Positions 36,545 through 47,476 of a stretch of 64,000 bases of DNA are shown here, piece by piece. Position 1 is the stretch's first letter, and each line of letters starts with the position of its first letter. Origin of the DNA: Dissophora ornata (Eukaryota; Mortierellomycota; Mortierellomycetes; Mortierellales; Mortierellaceae); contig MU616578.1 of NCBI GenBank assembly GCA_025201705.1, positions 43,334 to 107,333 on the forward strand. The letters are read 5' to 3'. A program made the position numbers and the translations under genes. The notes beneath the pieces are model-generated. The model had not been told where the DNA came from. It did no database searches and saw only the letters and a program-made list of their open reading frames with translations.

Positions 36545-39500
36545 ATGGCCTACTCCCAGCCTTCCACCCCAACCATGCATCCTGCACAGGCTGCTCCCCC
36601 AAGACCAGGATTCAGACCCCAGCAACAGCAGCCTCCATTGGCCCAGCAGCAGCCTCCCTATGGCCAACAGCAGCAGCAGTACCCGCCCCAGAACATCTCC
36701 AGGCCGGGTACCCCGGGCCAGGCTGGCGGACCTCCTCCACAGCAGGGCTACAGACCTCCCATGAATGGGCCCAATCCACCCGGGCAGAACCTTGGCCCTC
36801 GACCTCCCATGAACGGAGCAATGCCGAGGCCACCGCAACCCCAAGATCCCAATCAGCAACAGAACGCCATCAGACGCCCTTCCGCTGGCGGCGCTTCCCT
36901 TCCTCCATCACCTTCTCTCCAACGCCCTTTCATTCCCAATGGCGCGCCTGGGGCACATCCTAATCAGCAGCAACAGCCACCTCAACTACAGCATCAGCAG
37001 TTTATGCAGCAGAGTGGCTCTCCTCTTCAGAGGCCGCCACCAATCGGAGGCGCGCAACGTGCTCCCTCGCCTATGATGCGTCCTTCAACTCTGTCCCAGC
37101 CTGGATCACCTGGTATGCCTCGCCCATATCCGTCACCTCAGATCCAGGCCAGGCCCCCTCCTGGCCAGTTCATGGGCCAAGGACAACAGATCAATCCTGG
37201 TTCTCCAGCTATGAGGCCCATGGGATACAATGGACCACCCAATGGATCAATGCCTGGATACGGACAGAATCAGAGCCAACCTCCCACGCCAAAGATGCCA
37301 CATCAGCAGCAGCAGCAGCAGCAGCAGCCTCAACAGCAACAGCCGCCCCAACAGCAACAGCCGCCCCAGCAGCAGCATCAACAACCTCCCCAGTTCCAGG
37401 ATCCTGGAGCTGCTACTCTTGGCATGACGAATGGAGTACCAACCCCTGCGGCTCACGGAACTTCTCACAAGCCCAAGCGCATGTATCCCCAGGGTATGGA
37501 TTCATACCAGGATCCGGCGCAGACTGGAGGATTTCAGCCTGCGAATGTGCCAGGGATTCCCCCTCCCCCCGGCACCAACCAGCCACCTGCTGGTCAAGGA
37601 TCACAGTTTTTCGTTCCCGGCGAGAAGCAGGGCTCTAGCTTTGGCCAGCCTGTCCCAGCCTATCAACAAGGACTTCAGCCTCTTCCAGGGCAGCCTCTCC
37701 AGCCCAACGTCAACCAGCTGTCAAACCAGATGGGGGCTATGAATGTCGGCCCAGGGTACGGATTCAATAATCAAGGAGCCTCGGTACGTTAATGACTTTC
37801 AGTGTTGTCCACCGCATGCCTCGCAGTTAACAGGTTGAGTTATCTGGACTGATCTGGCTTATCTTTTTATTACGCAGCAACTTTCCACGGTCGCCTTGAT
37901 GGGAGTTGCTCCCAAGGTTCTCGATCTTGAGGCACCACCTCCTGCGATCGGTCTCCCTGCGAATGTAAGAATAGTGTATTTTACATTGGGGCGATTTGTT
38001 CCTTTACACTCATACTCGAATACTTTCTAACATCCAAACTGTCTCAGTCATCCATCACCGAGTCCCCTGATGCCAACTGCGACCCATCATACAAGCGATC
38101 GACGCTGAACGCCATCCCCAACACGTCGCAACTTTTGCAGAAGTCAAGACTTCCTTTGGGTCTTATCATTACACCCTATCGCAGTGTCAAGGAAGGCGAC
38201 GTAAGTTTGTATTTAAAATGCCCCGTTTCATTATTATTTTTGCTCTCTGCCGGTGGCAGTTCTAATACCCGTGAATGCTCCTTTTTTTTTGTACATGATT
38301 TAGAAACCCGTTCCCGTCGTGTCCGATTCGATTATTGCACGCTGCCGCAGGTGCAGGACGTATATTAATCCCTTTGTCCAGTTTGTCCAGGGCGGCCAAC
38401 GCTGGAAGTGCAACATGTGCTACACCCTGAATGAAGGTAAGTTTCATAGGTCATAGTAGCCATGCTGTCATAGCACTCTACAAACCATCATGTATTCACA
38501 GCCTACGCTACCTCTCTTTCTCTCTCTTTTGATTTGATATAGTACCTTCATCTTTCGATTACGACTCGCAGACTCAGCAACCTGTCGACCGCTGGCAGCG
38601 CAAGGAGTTGAACCACGCAGTCGTTGAGTACATTGCACCAACAGAGTATATGGTGCGACCCCCTCAACCTCTAGTTTACTTGTTTGTGATTGATGTTTCG
38701 TATCCAGCCGTTCAATGTGGAATGGTGGCAACAGCGGCGACAACTATCTTGGAGTCGCTCGACCGGATCCCTAACGACGAAGGCCGGACAAAGATCGGCA
38801 TCATTACAGTCGATACCTCTATTCATTTCTACAATTTGAATGTAAGCATATCGGCGGCAACTATTGAAGACTGGGGACGTTATTGTGGAGGGTAATTTCC
38901 AGGATGCGCTTTTGACCCTTGTATCTGCTACAAAATAGAACGCCTCTGGGGAACCGCAGATGCTAGTCGTATCCGACCTTGAGGAACCATTTTTGCCTCT
39001 ATTGCAGGATTTATTGTGCAACCTCAAGGAATGTCGTCCAACATTGGAGTCTCTTTTAAACAGGATGAGCGACATGTTCAAGGACACACAAAGTGTCGGT
39101 AACGCATTAGGACCTGCACTTCAGGCGGCCTACAAAATGGTGTCGCCTATCGGAGGCAAGATCTTGTGCTTGCAGGCCAGTCTGCCAAGTCTGGCGGTGG
39201 GTGCACTCAAGATGAGAGAGGACACGAAGCTTCTGGGAACGTCTAAAGAATCGACCCTGCTGCAGGCAGCGTCATCTTTCTACAAGACATTGGCAGTCGA
39301 CTGCTCAAAGTCGCAAGTCTGTGTCGACATGTTCCTCTTTGGATCCCAGTACTCGGATGTCGCTACTCTTAGTATGTTGCTTGCCATTGTCGATTGCTTA
39401 TCTTTGATGACGATGGCAGTCATCAGAGACCTCCCATATTAACACTATCATGCAATGTATCAATTATACTCTTAGGCTGCCTCCCTCGCTTCACAGGAGG

Positions 39501-41054
39501 AAGCACCTTCTTCTACCCTGCATTCACAGCAGCAAAGTCGGAGGATGCACTCAAGTTTGCACATGAGCTTGCAGAGTTTGTATCGCAGAGGATCGCGCTG
39601 GAAGCAGTGATAAGGGTCCGAGTGTCGAAGGGTTTGAGAATGTCTGCTTTTTACGGAAACTTCTTTGTGCGCTCAACCGATCTATTGGCGCTGCCCAATG
39701 TCCCGCGCGACCAGTCCTACGCTATTGAAGTGAGCTACGATGAGAACTTGAACATTCCTATTGTTTGCTTCCAGACGGCGCTCTTGCACACATCCTCTTC
39801 TGGTAAGTTGTTCGCGGGAATAAGAATGTATTGCTTTTGGATCTTGAGCCACCCTGAGGAAATTCTCCTGCTAAATGCATCGGCTGCATTTTTCTGTAAA
39901 CCATAGGCGAGAGGCGCATTCGTGTTTTAACATTGGCCATTCCCGTGACGAGCAGTCTTTCAGAGCTCTATTCGTCAGCAGATCAAGTTGCGATCGCAAC
40001 TTTGCTTGCTAACAAGGCAGTTGAGCGTGGAATGAACTCGAAGCTGGATGATGCTCGCGATGCATTGACAAACAAGTGCGTTGATATCTTGGGCGTGTAC
40101 AAGACTCATTTGACGGCGTCATCCTCCGGAGCAACACCCAATCTCCAGATATCCGACAATCTCAAGCTGCTGCCACTTTTGACCCTAGGATTGCTTAAAC
40201 ATGTAAGCCCCCACTTTGGTATATCCCTTGTACCACAAATGTCCGCTCGAAATAGACTAACAAAGTTGTGGTTACTGTTCTGACATGGAATATCTAGGTG
40301 GCACTCCGTGGAGGTTCCCAGATCCCCTCTGATCTTCGCTCATATGCCATGCACCTCCTTTCGACGTTGCCCTCGCAGTGCTTGATCCCCTACATCCACC
40401 CAAAGTTCTACTCCTTGCACAATATGCCCGAGCATTGCGGCACGATTGGCGCCAACGGAATCGAGATGCCTGTCGCCTTGAACCTGAGCAGTGAACGCCT
40501 TGAGCGTGGTGGGCTATTTATGTTGGAGGACTCGCAAAACATCTTTTTGTGGATCGGACAGGATGCTGTTCCCCAACTTTGCATGGATCTCTTTGGCGTG
40601 CCCAACTATGACAGTATCAGGGGAGGAAAGGTATGCACATTTGTTTGCATAATTTGTAGCTTAATTGTTTATGTTACACGAGTTCTGACCTTGTTGCATT
40701 TTTTTTCGTCCTAGACGACACTTCCTACGCTCGAGACGGACTTTAACCAGCGCGTAAACTTGATTGTGGCCAAGACCAGGGAAATGCGCAGAACATCGTA
40801 CTACCCACAGTTGTATTTGATCAAGGAGAATGGTGATCCAGCCTTGCGCCTCTGGTTCTTGAGCCACTTGATTGAAGATCGTGCAGAACCCGTCATGAGT
40901 TACCATCAGTTCCTCGGTCACCTCAAGGACAGGGTAAGGAAGATAGAGAACCAGCGTCGGATACTCTGCTACTATGTCTTTTTCATTCTAACGCCATGTC
41001 ATCGGTCCACTTTTACTACTTATTCTCTCGTAGGTCAACAGCGGCTCATTCTAA
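36545..41054 (+). CDS. SEC24: COPII coat cargo-adaptor protein Sec24
   Basis: Eleven exons (36545-37783, 37878-37964, 38048-38200, 38304-38436, 38543-38841, 38939-39371, 39476-39802, 39907-40202, 40298-40630, 40715-40933, 41034-41054) join in phase into 1179 residues. Sec24 with Sec23 forms the inner COPII coat on ER exit sites and selects cargo. Residues 1-410 are Pro/Gln-rich with CAG-coded Gln runs. Then come the zinc ribbon [17 protein letters not shown] (about 505-530), the trunk ([48 protein letters not shown]), the beta-sandwich ([20 protein letters not shown]), the helical part and the gelsolin-like end ([12 protein letters not shown]). The last exon adds only six residues, VNSGSF. 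The length is typical for fungal Sec24. All introns are 70-110 bases with GT-AG ends. Confidence 0.93.
37304..37395 (+). repeat. CAG-rich trinucleotide repeat coding poly-Gln/Pro in Sec24
   Basis: CAG units interrupted by CAA and CCG/CCC codons give Gln runs broken by Pro pairs. Likely length-variable between strains (inference). Confidence 0.8.
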
Positions 41055-41147
41055 AGTGCATGAGGAAAGCCACCCTGCCGTTTTTGGTTCATTTCTTTTT
41101 ATTAATTTTGTTTAGAAGTATAGACAATAATAGCTTGACAGTGTTTT

Positions 41148-42349
41148 CTAATCCTGCCTGGATTGATCTTCTGCAATGGTATCCTGAATCTCGATCATCT
41201 TTTTTAAAGGTCGGATCAAATCCTAAAAGAAACATGCGTCGTTGAGAAAGCATTACATCAGAAACATGAAGACACACACACGCGAACCTCAATTTCAAGC
41301 ACACTAAAAAAAAAAAAAAAGCGAGGGCGCTGCCACAACAACACATGTACCTCAAGTAGTAACTCTGCATCCGTCAAAGATTTCTCATCTGTCGGTAGAC
41401 CATTTGCGTCTGATGAGAATGAGGGCCAGCCCAATAGTGCCACGGCTTGACCCACCGCTTCTGCTGTTGAGGTATACGTAGTCTTGGGTTCAGGCTTCAG
41501 CTCATGATAGATGGACTGTGGGGGACTTGGGAATTTAATTTGGGCGAGTTGTTGTAACCGAGGGTTGTAACGGTACATGATCTTGGCGTGGGACCAACTA
41601 CCATCCAAGGCGATGATGAGTTTGTAAGGGTATGGTTGTGACATAGGCGAAGGCATCGCGGCGTCTGTAGAATCCTTGGATCCTGTTTCCAAAGTGACAT
41701 TAGAGAGGGCGTCGTCTTGTTGAAAATGGACACAATCCTGACAGTAGTAGCGAGATCGCTCCTCTAGACCAGTATTATTTCCGCCAGAGTGTGTCGACAA
41801 TGCTGCCTTTGGAACAAAGGTCTGGATATCCACTGCGGAGTGACTTGGGTAAAGAAGCATTGGCGTGCAGTTCGGATCATTGAGCGCTTGATCCAACTCT
41901 GAGAAATCAGTACCAAAAAATGTGAGCTCTCAGGAACAGAAATAAATAAAAGGTCGCCATGTCTGTCTAGTGCATCCAGTCCTGTTATTTTACCTGTCGA
42001 TTGCCTGGCCTTGAAGTCCTTGCCAATCACAATTTGGCAATACCTGAAGCTCATTTTGAGAATTCGGATCGTGCCAATACTGACCTGACATCTTGGATGC
42101 TATTTATCGAGCGATGGGGGGGCGGTCCGCCAAAGAAAAGGTTAGCCGATGTTGCAATATTCTAGAGATGATTCCAAACAATAAACGAGAACGTAAAAAA
42201 AAAAAAAGTCCAAGCTTTTTCATACCTGCAGAATCATTATCCTCACGCGACAGTTGCAATACTGCCGAGATGTCAAGGCAGAACAGATGCAAGCCCGCGC
42301 TGGCCTCCAGCAACGTTCACACTCGTGACGCGCCGAGTCTACGTTATTC
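41148..42349 (-). CDS. DTW-domain protein (tRNA-uridine aminocarboxypropyltransferase type), 5' end unresolved
   Basis: Minus-strand exons 42349-42226, 42161-42085, 42043-41994, 41898-41351 and 41222-41148 join in phase into 290 residues plus an unknown N-terminus. A zinc knuckle HECERCWRPARACICS opens the model. Then come YCQIVIGKDF, TPMLLYPS and the DTW signature variant IIALDGSWSHAKIMYRYNP, followed by KFPSPPQSIYHELKPEP, STAEAVGQAVALL and the final helix DLIRPLKKMIEIQD. DTW enzymes attach the aminocarboxypropyl group of S-adenosylmethionine to uridine in tRNA (acp3U). No in-frame ATG exists before the zinc knuckle: a stop precedes it, and only 75 bases separate it from the F-box stop. A first exon is missing, or the A10/G7 homopolymers near 42380 and 42116 hide an assembly error. 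The third intron of the model (41 bases) is the weakest join. Confidence 0.7.
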
Positions 42350-42423
42350 CTGTGGGCAGCATGATCTTAATGTTTGTCACAAAAAAAAAATCGATGAGTG
42401 ACAGTTACATCTCTTTTTCTTTT

Positions 42424-43206
42424 TCATTGTCCTGGCCATTCTGGCTCTAATGCCGCTTTACCAATGCGATTGGGGGTTTTCACCTCCCTCGACTCTTCAG
42501 CTCGACAGTTTCCAAAATACGTCCGCTTCCAGCTCCACATAGTGTTCGTCCATGCCAACGGTGTGTACTTCAACTCTGGATCCAACAAAGAAAACCCTCG
42601 AAGTTGACGCCGATATTCGCGTTGCATTCTACGAGAGTAAAATTTCGTCCGCTTCTGTTTCTTGTTCTGACCATCTTCACTGTGGCTCTGATGACCATCA
42701 TCATCCAACTTTTGACAGTCTCCATTTCGTTCCTGTGTTGGATCATCCTTATGCTTTGCAGCAGCAGTCCAAGTCAACTCTTGCTTCTTGCTATCTGTCA
42801 AATCAGACGATACAGAAGCCTGCGAGAGCTCGGGCTGATGTTCTCGCCGCACTCGGATAAGCTCCAGATTCTTTTCATCATCCGTGGGCCAATGCCGATC
42901 CGGGAACCTTATCAGTGTCAGAGGCTGCCAAAGTTGATCTGCGGACGCCAAATGGTTGAATCGGTGACTGCAACAACACAGTCGACAGAGCATCCTTGCT
43001 CCTGGCCCTGCAATCCGGTCTCCCTTTTTTGGTTTCTTGTTCTTCTTTTGGGAGTGGCGTGAAGATTCGACCATGTCCAAGGACTGAGCGTTCAAAGTCG
43101 GGTCTTCATGACTGGTCCTTGGGGTCCATACTTCCTCGAGCGCGAAGGAAAAGATCCGCAACAGGATATTGTCCGGCAAGTGGGCAAGTTGGACGGGTCC
43201 TGACAT
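42424..43206 (-). CDS. F-box protein, small
   Basis: A single exon of 260 residues. The N-terminal F-box runs from VQLAHLPDNILLRIFSFALE, is interrupted by a polar Lys-rich loop (about 30-65), and resumes MLCRLCCCSHRFNHLASADQLWQPL. F-boxes bind Skp1 and bring substrates to an SCF ubiquitin ligase. The middle is charged and disordered-looking; the end has a compact region LLDPELKYTPLAWTNTMWSWKRTYFG that may be the substrate-binding part. No LRR, WD or kelch repeats follow. The stop (TGA) overlaps an ATG of the downstream minus-strand region, so this gene and the DTW gene are packed closely. The starting ATG is MSGPVQ, the first in frame. Confidence 0.75.
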   Translation of the reverse strand: MSGPVQLAHLPDNILLRIFSFALEEVWTPRTSHEDPTLNAQSLDMVESSRHSQKKNKKPKKGDRIAGPGARMLCRLCCCSHRFNHLASADQLWQPLTLIRFPDRHWPTDDEKNLELIRVRREHQPELSQASVSSDLTDSKKQELTWTAAAKHKDDPTQERNGDCQKLDDDGHQSHSEDGQNKKQKRTKFYSRRMQREYRRQLRGFSLLDPELKYTPLAWTNTMWSWKRTYFGNCRAEESREVKTPNRIGKAALEPEWPGQ

Positions 43207-43524
43207 TGAAAAAATGCTTTGAAAAGCTGATTGTTCTGTGTCGTTGGGTGGGATCAGAGCTGTTGCTATTTGTTGTTCTTTTTTTTTTTTTTCTAAGGCT
43301 GATCATAAAGTGGGCGAGGATCGACGAGATGTCCAACGGAATGGAATTGAAAAGGATTCGCAAAAACAAATTTTTTGGACAATGGCTCAGCGGCTCCTTA
43401 AAAAGGAAAAGGGTTTTTTTTATTTCTGACATCGATCGGGCGAACAGTTTATTTCGATTTGGGATGCTCGCGCGTTCAATGTCTGTTTCCAACAGCTAAC
43501 GCGCATGGGGACACCTGCTCCTCC
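43207..43524. promoter_or_regulatory. 5' flank of the F-box gene and 3' flank of Sm D1
   Basis: Contains T runs (43277-43291, 43415-43422); no gene seen. Confidence 0.5.
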
Positions 43525-44544
43525 TTAAAATCGTCCTCCTCGACCACCACGGCCACGACCACCTCGTGCACCGCCGCGACCGCGGCCACGGCCTCTCACT
43601 GAAGGTGCTCCCGTAGCTAATACGTAAGAAATCAAAGAGCAGAGATGTTCGTAAGCATTGGCATTCACGCACTCACAGAGCCCTAGTCCACAGTAGCAGT
43701 AGTGGTAGGAAAATCGACGCCAAAGATAATTAGCAAAAAGGATCTCAATTAAGCGGGCACGTACCAGCCTTCTTTTTGGATTTGCTCTTGGGTGAATCGT
43801 CGATCAACAGAGTGTCCAAGGGCAAGGAGTCGGGGAGAATGAAGTATCGGATATTGTTTCCACGGATGCTCAATGTATCTAGACTGACAGGGTCTTTGTT
43901 CTTGACCGTCATCTTAACAGCCCTCAAGTGTGTGTTCATACTCATGTCCACTCCTAGAAACAAATAAAAAATATATCGAGCGTCAACACAATTGAAAATG
44001 GTAGATCAGCAAAGCAAAATCCAAAACACGTTTTTTTTGCCCACTCCCTGAATTTTTTCTTTTCAAGCTCTTTTTACCTGTAACTGTGCCATGGACAATG
44101 GTACCGTTCTTGAGCTCGACTGTAACAGTCTCGGTATTGAGCTTCATAAGGAAACTACGAGGAAGAAAGAGTAGCAAAAAAAATGAATAGGACGTGAGTT
44201 TTCGGTTGTGACTACAGGTAGATCTCATTTCAGACACTCGAGTTTGGGGGCAGCGGGTCCTAAGGAATATTGATCCTCGAAAAAAGTGATTGTCCAAGTT
44301 GATGTATTTTCAATATCAAAAGGCTTCATTGAGTTGTCCATGCTCCCGATCGCCGTTCAACGTGAGGGCTTTTGTGATGCACTCTTGGTGTTATTTTTTT
44401 ACAGAGATTATTCCTGTTTTCCGCGATTTCATCTATTGCGCCTCCAATTTGTCCGGTTGATTTCCCATTGCAAAAAGGATGGTGGAGTATGTATTCGAAA
44501 ATACACAACGTCGCACGCGCATCGTATTACCGAACCAGCTTCAT
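43525..44544 (-). CDS. SMD1: Small nuclear ribonucleoprotein Sm D1
   Basis: Exons 44544-44531, 44154-44078, 43953-43765 and 43616-43525 join in phase into 123 residues, the usual size. The first exon is only 14 bases (ATG AAG CTG GTT CG) and sits 376 bases upstream of the next, yet it supplies exactly the universal MKLVRFLMKL start. The Sm fold follows: [20 protein letters not shown] (Sm1) and the Sm2 signature [20 protein letters not shown]. The tail is RG-rich ([19 protein letters not shown]), the site of arginine methylation in animals. Sm D1 is a core ring subunit of U1, U2, U4 and U5 snRNPs in pre-mRNA splicing. The Sm core is unmistakable; the tiny first exon is inferred from its exact match to the family and from phase. 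Confidence 0.93.
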
Positions 44545-44751
44545 GTTGATTGGGATATATTATGTGATCGAGAGGAGGAGGAGTGATGTGAGAGGATGCA
44601 AACTTCCAAAGGAGGCGCTTTGAAAGGGCACAACAGTCCGCCGCATGTGCAGTTTCAAAGGGCTGACAACACCAAACCCCATTTAATTGGCAGTGGCTTA
44701 TGCGCGATATCACGTGATATATTATTTGGAGCTCTACTACTGCAACTACAA

Positions 44752-45538
44752 CTAGAGTCCCAAGCCAGACGAAGCAACGTTGGACAAAGTTGGTGAGGGC
44801 GCGGCGCCCGTCTGGCTCTGCAATGATGCAGCTGTGCCACCACTACTGCTACTGACAGTACTGCTGGTGTTGGTATTGGCGCTGTTGGCGTTGATGGTGC
44901 TGGTGGTAATGTAGGGGTTATTGATGCTAGTGAGTACTACTAGTCCACCGACTGCCTTGACTAGCTTCAAGAGATGGACATCAAACTGCTCAGAACGGAT
45001 TGGCATCTCTGGGTTCTGGAAGGGGTTCTTGACACAGTAATCTGAATAAACCTCATAAATCTTTTTCATTGTATGGTCGATTGAGGGCTGCTGTGGGTCC
45101 GCCACCAAAAGGAATTTTGTGCCTTTGGAATTTGAAGACGTTTGAGGAAAAAGTCGTTATTTTGGGTCGATCGTGATAAAGTCGTAAGCGTAAGCATTGA
45201 CGTATCGGCGTTACCTGTGAGGGTCTGGAAGCAATGTATCCTGAAAGTGTCGGTTTCAAGCATTTCGATCCCACTTGATCCAGGAACGGGCGATATCTTG
45301 GACGTGATCGCATGCACGCTATGTTTGTTCCAGGGGGGGGAAGGGGGCGGATGGGTAGTAATAAGTTGGTGACTTCTCTTGAGACGCGTGGATGACCACG
45401 GACATGGGAGCCTTACCCATGAAAGGTTCCTGCGAGGACGAGGTATTCGTTTGATGTGAGTTTTGACAGCCCCTCCGAGTAGTCCTTGTTGTAGACAAGA
45501 CCTCCAGCCTTGTTAATTATATAGATGGAAAAGATCAT
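44752..45538 (-). CDS. TRS23: TRAPP complex subunit TRAPPC4 / Trs23
   Basis: Exons 45538-45417, 45318-45215 and 45122-44752 join in phase into 198 residues. The longin-type fold starts [20 protein letters not shown] (compare MAIFSVYVVNKAGGLIYQ in animals) and continues with the diagnostic [40 protein letters not shown] and [20 protein letters not shown]. As part of the TRAPP core it activates Rab1/Ypt1 (GEF) for ER-Golgi and autophagy traffic. The model lacks the PDZ-like insert seen in the animal protein between the second strand and the helix. A Ser/Thr/Asn-rich tail of about 60 residues follows the core and is unusual. The start is the first ATG; the gene is divergent from Ypi1, with 215 bases between starts. 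Confidence 0.9.
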
Positions 45539-45753
45539 GTCGTCTGAAGTTGCGCGATGTAAAGAGCCGTTACTTCATGGCCAGCTTCGAACAGTGATGA
45601 GGTCTCTCCTCTCACTTTGTGACTGCTTCAATTTGCTTCGCAATAAAAAAAAAAAAAAAAGGTGCAGGGTAACTCGCATTCGACGACTCTTTTGCACCAG
45701 CCAACCCTTTGTCATCATTCAGCAGAATTACAACACTCCCTCCACGCATAAAC
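45539..45753. promoter_or_regulatory. Divergent promoter between TRAPPC4 and Ypi1
   Basis: 215 bases separate two start codons on opposite strands. An A homopolymer lies at 45644-45660. Confidence 0.5.
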
Positions 45754-46663
45754 ATGACCCCAGTATACGACGCCACCAACGATATTTATGGGCCCGAAGG
45801 CCAACCCACCATATCCTCCCTTATCGCCGATAGCGTAAGGAGGAGCGGATCACCAGCTGGCAGTCAAGTTCGAGTTGCAGGTTCAGGACGCCAACCTGCG
45901 TTGAACGGCTCTCGGACCATGACTCTGGATCCAACGCAAACCGAAGAAGATGACGTAGAAGGAAACCATGAAGTTGGAGTTCTGGAGCTCACAGGAGAGA
46001 CAAGTGCGGGAAGACGAGTCCAATGGGACGATGATGTTGTCGATAACGAACACATGGGCAAGAAAAAGTCAAAGAGTAGGTGCAAGTTCTCACATCAATA
46101 GGGCCAAGTATAATGAACTTGTGGGAAATCCCTGCGAGACACGTCGTCATGATTTGAATGAAAAAAACCCCCGCACTGACAAAAATCATATCTTGCCATG
46201 ATATGTTTTTGCTAGTTTGCTGCATCTTCAAGAAGCAGAAGGAGTTTGGTGAGTCTTCAGACGAGTCATCTTCAGATTCGGATTCAGGTTCTTCAGGGTC
46301 AGAATCGGATGGAGGTCCCGTTTCGTCGAGCGCGGGCAAAGGAAAGGGCAAGAATAGCAAAGACAGCGATCGATCTTGCGACCACTCTGATCCCAATCAT
46401 CAGCACCACCATCATCACCAACACGGAGAAAAGAAGGCAAAGAGGCGTGTTTTGAACGAGTATGAGAGGATGCCCAAAGGTAACAGAATCACACCGCTTA
46501 CAATCGCTACCCATCTACCCAAGGCTTCAGTATGACAACACAGAATCTTGGCGAATGCTTACTAAACATGATTTTCATTCCAAACTTGTCATACGACTTA
46601 GTCAAATCTTCTATCCCTCAACCCATTAATCAGCAACCTGGTGGATCAGAAACGCAACAATAA
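45754..46663 (+). CDS. YPI1: Type 1 protein phosphatase regulator Ypi1 / PPP1R11 (inhibitor-3)
   Basis: Exons 45754-46075, 46216-46479 and 46602-46663 join in phase into 215 residues. The PP1-binding core is unmistakable after splicing: GRRVQWDDDVVDNEHMGKKK, then SKICCIFKKQKEFGESSDES. RVQW is the RVxF-class docking motif, and VDNEH..KKKSK.CCI..K..FGESS is the family signature. It binds and regulates PP1 in the nucleus. The N-terminal 85 residues are variable; the C-terminal part is acidic Ser/Asp-rich, then Lys/Gly-rich, with a His run. At 215 residues it is longer than the human protein (about 126) and the yeast one (about 155). The start is the ATG of MTPVYDATND, the first in frame in the divergent promoter. 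Confidence 0.9.
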
Positions 46664-47476
46664 GGTCTCGAACAGACAAGCGTTCAAAAAAAAATGTTGA
46701 CCAAGATATACAATGCATACCGATAATTTAGACAGTTTGCGAAGCATTTGGATGTAGAGGTAGAAGCAGGATGTTGAGCCGCCAGCGAAAGCAAAGGAAA
46801 CTCTATTCCCTTTACACCAACAAACTCTCTCTCTCTCTACTACAGAAAGCGAGAGAATATGATACTTGTAGAATTCATTCTGCAAAAACCCAAAACCCGA
46901 AAGGCAAAAAAAAAAAAAAAAAAAAAAAAACTGTCATAGCCAATGGGCAATGTTTTTTTTCCTAATACAAAACAAGCCAAAAACTTGTCTCTCTTGCTTT
47001 CATCTTGCGAAATGTGATATTTGAACTTGCAGGTGCCTGTGCATGCTCATGCCCCCCCAATTTAAACCACGTGATTGTCCGGGAAAAGGTTTGCCCAAGT
47101 CCATGCGTCGTTGCCCTTTCCGGCTTTGCTCTTTTTCTATTCCCACTCGTTGCCCCAACGCGTTCACAGACATGCGACATTACCCTCCTCTTGCCTCGAG
47201 CCTGAAATTAGCCTAGAGTCAAGCAGCTGCAATCCACATCTTGACCAGCCCCCCAATGACCAAATTTGACGCAATAGAAGGAGATCCACAATTTGGTGGC
47301 AATTCATGTAGGACATTGCAAGCCAGTGTAACATATTACGTATACCCACCAAACATCGATACCAACAAACCTCCCCCCCCATTTGCCTAGGTTGCGGAGA
47401 AAAAGATGCTGTTAGTCAAGCCAATAATAAGGAAGAGACGTTCGAAATTTCAGTCAGGTCCAGACAACGGGACAAG
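46664..47476. other. Intergenic region
   Basis: About 800 bases with an A run (46906-46930). An ATG at 47406 opens a frame (MLLVKPIIRKRRSKF..) that stops at the next gene's start region; it could be an upstream ORF. No RNA gene recognised. Confidence 0.45.
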
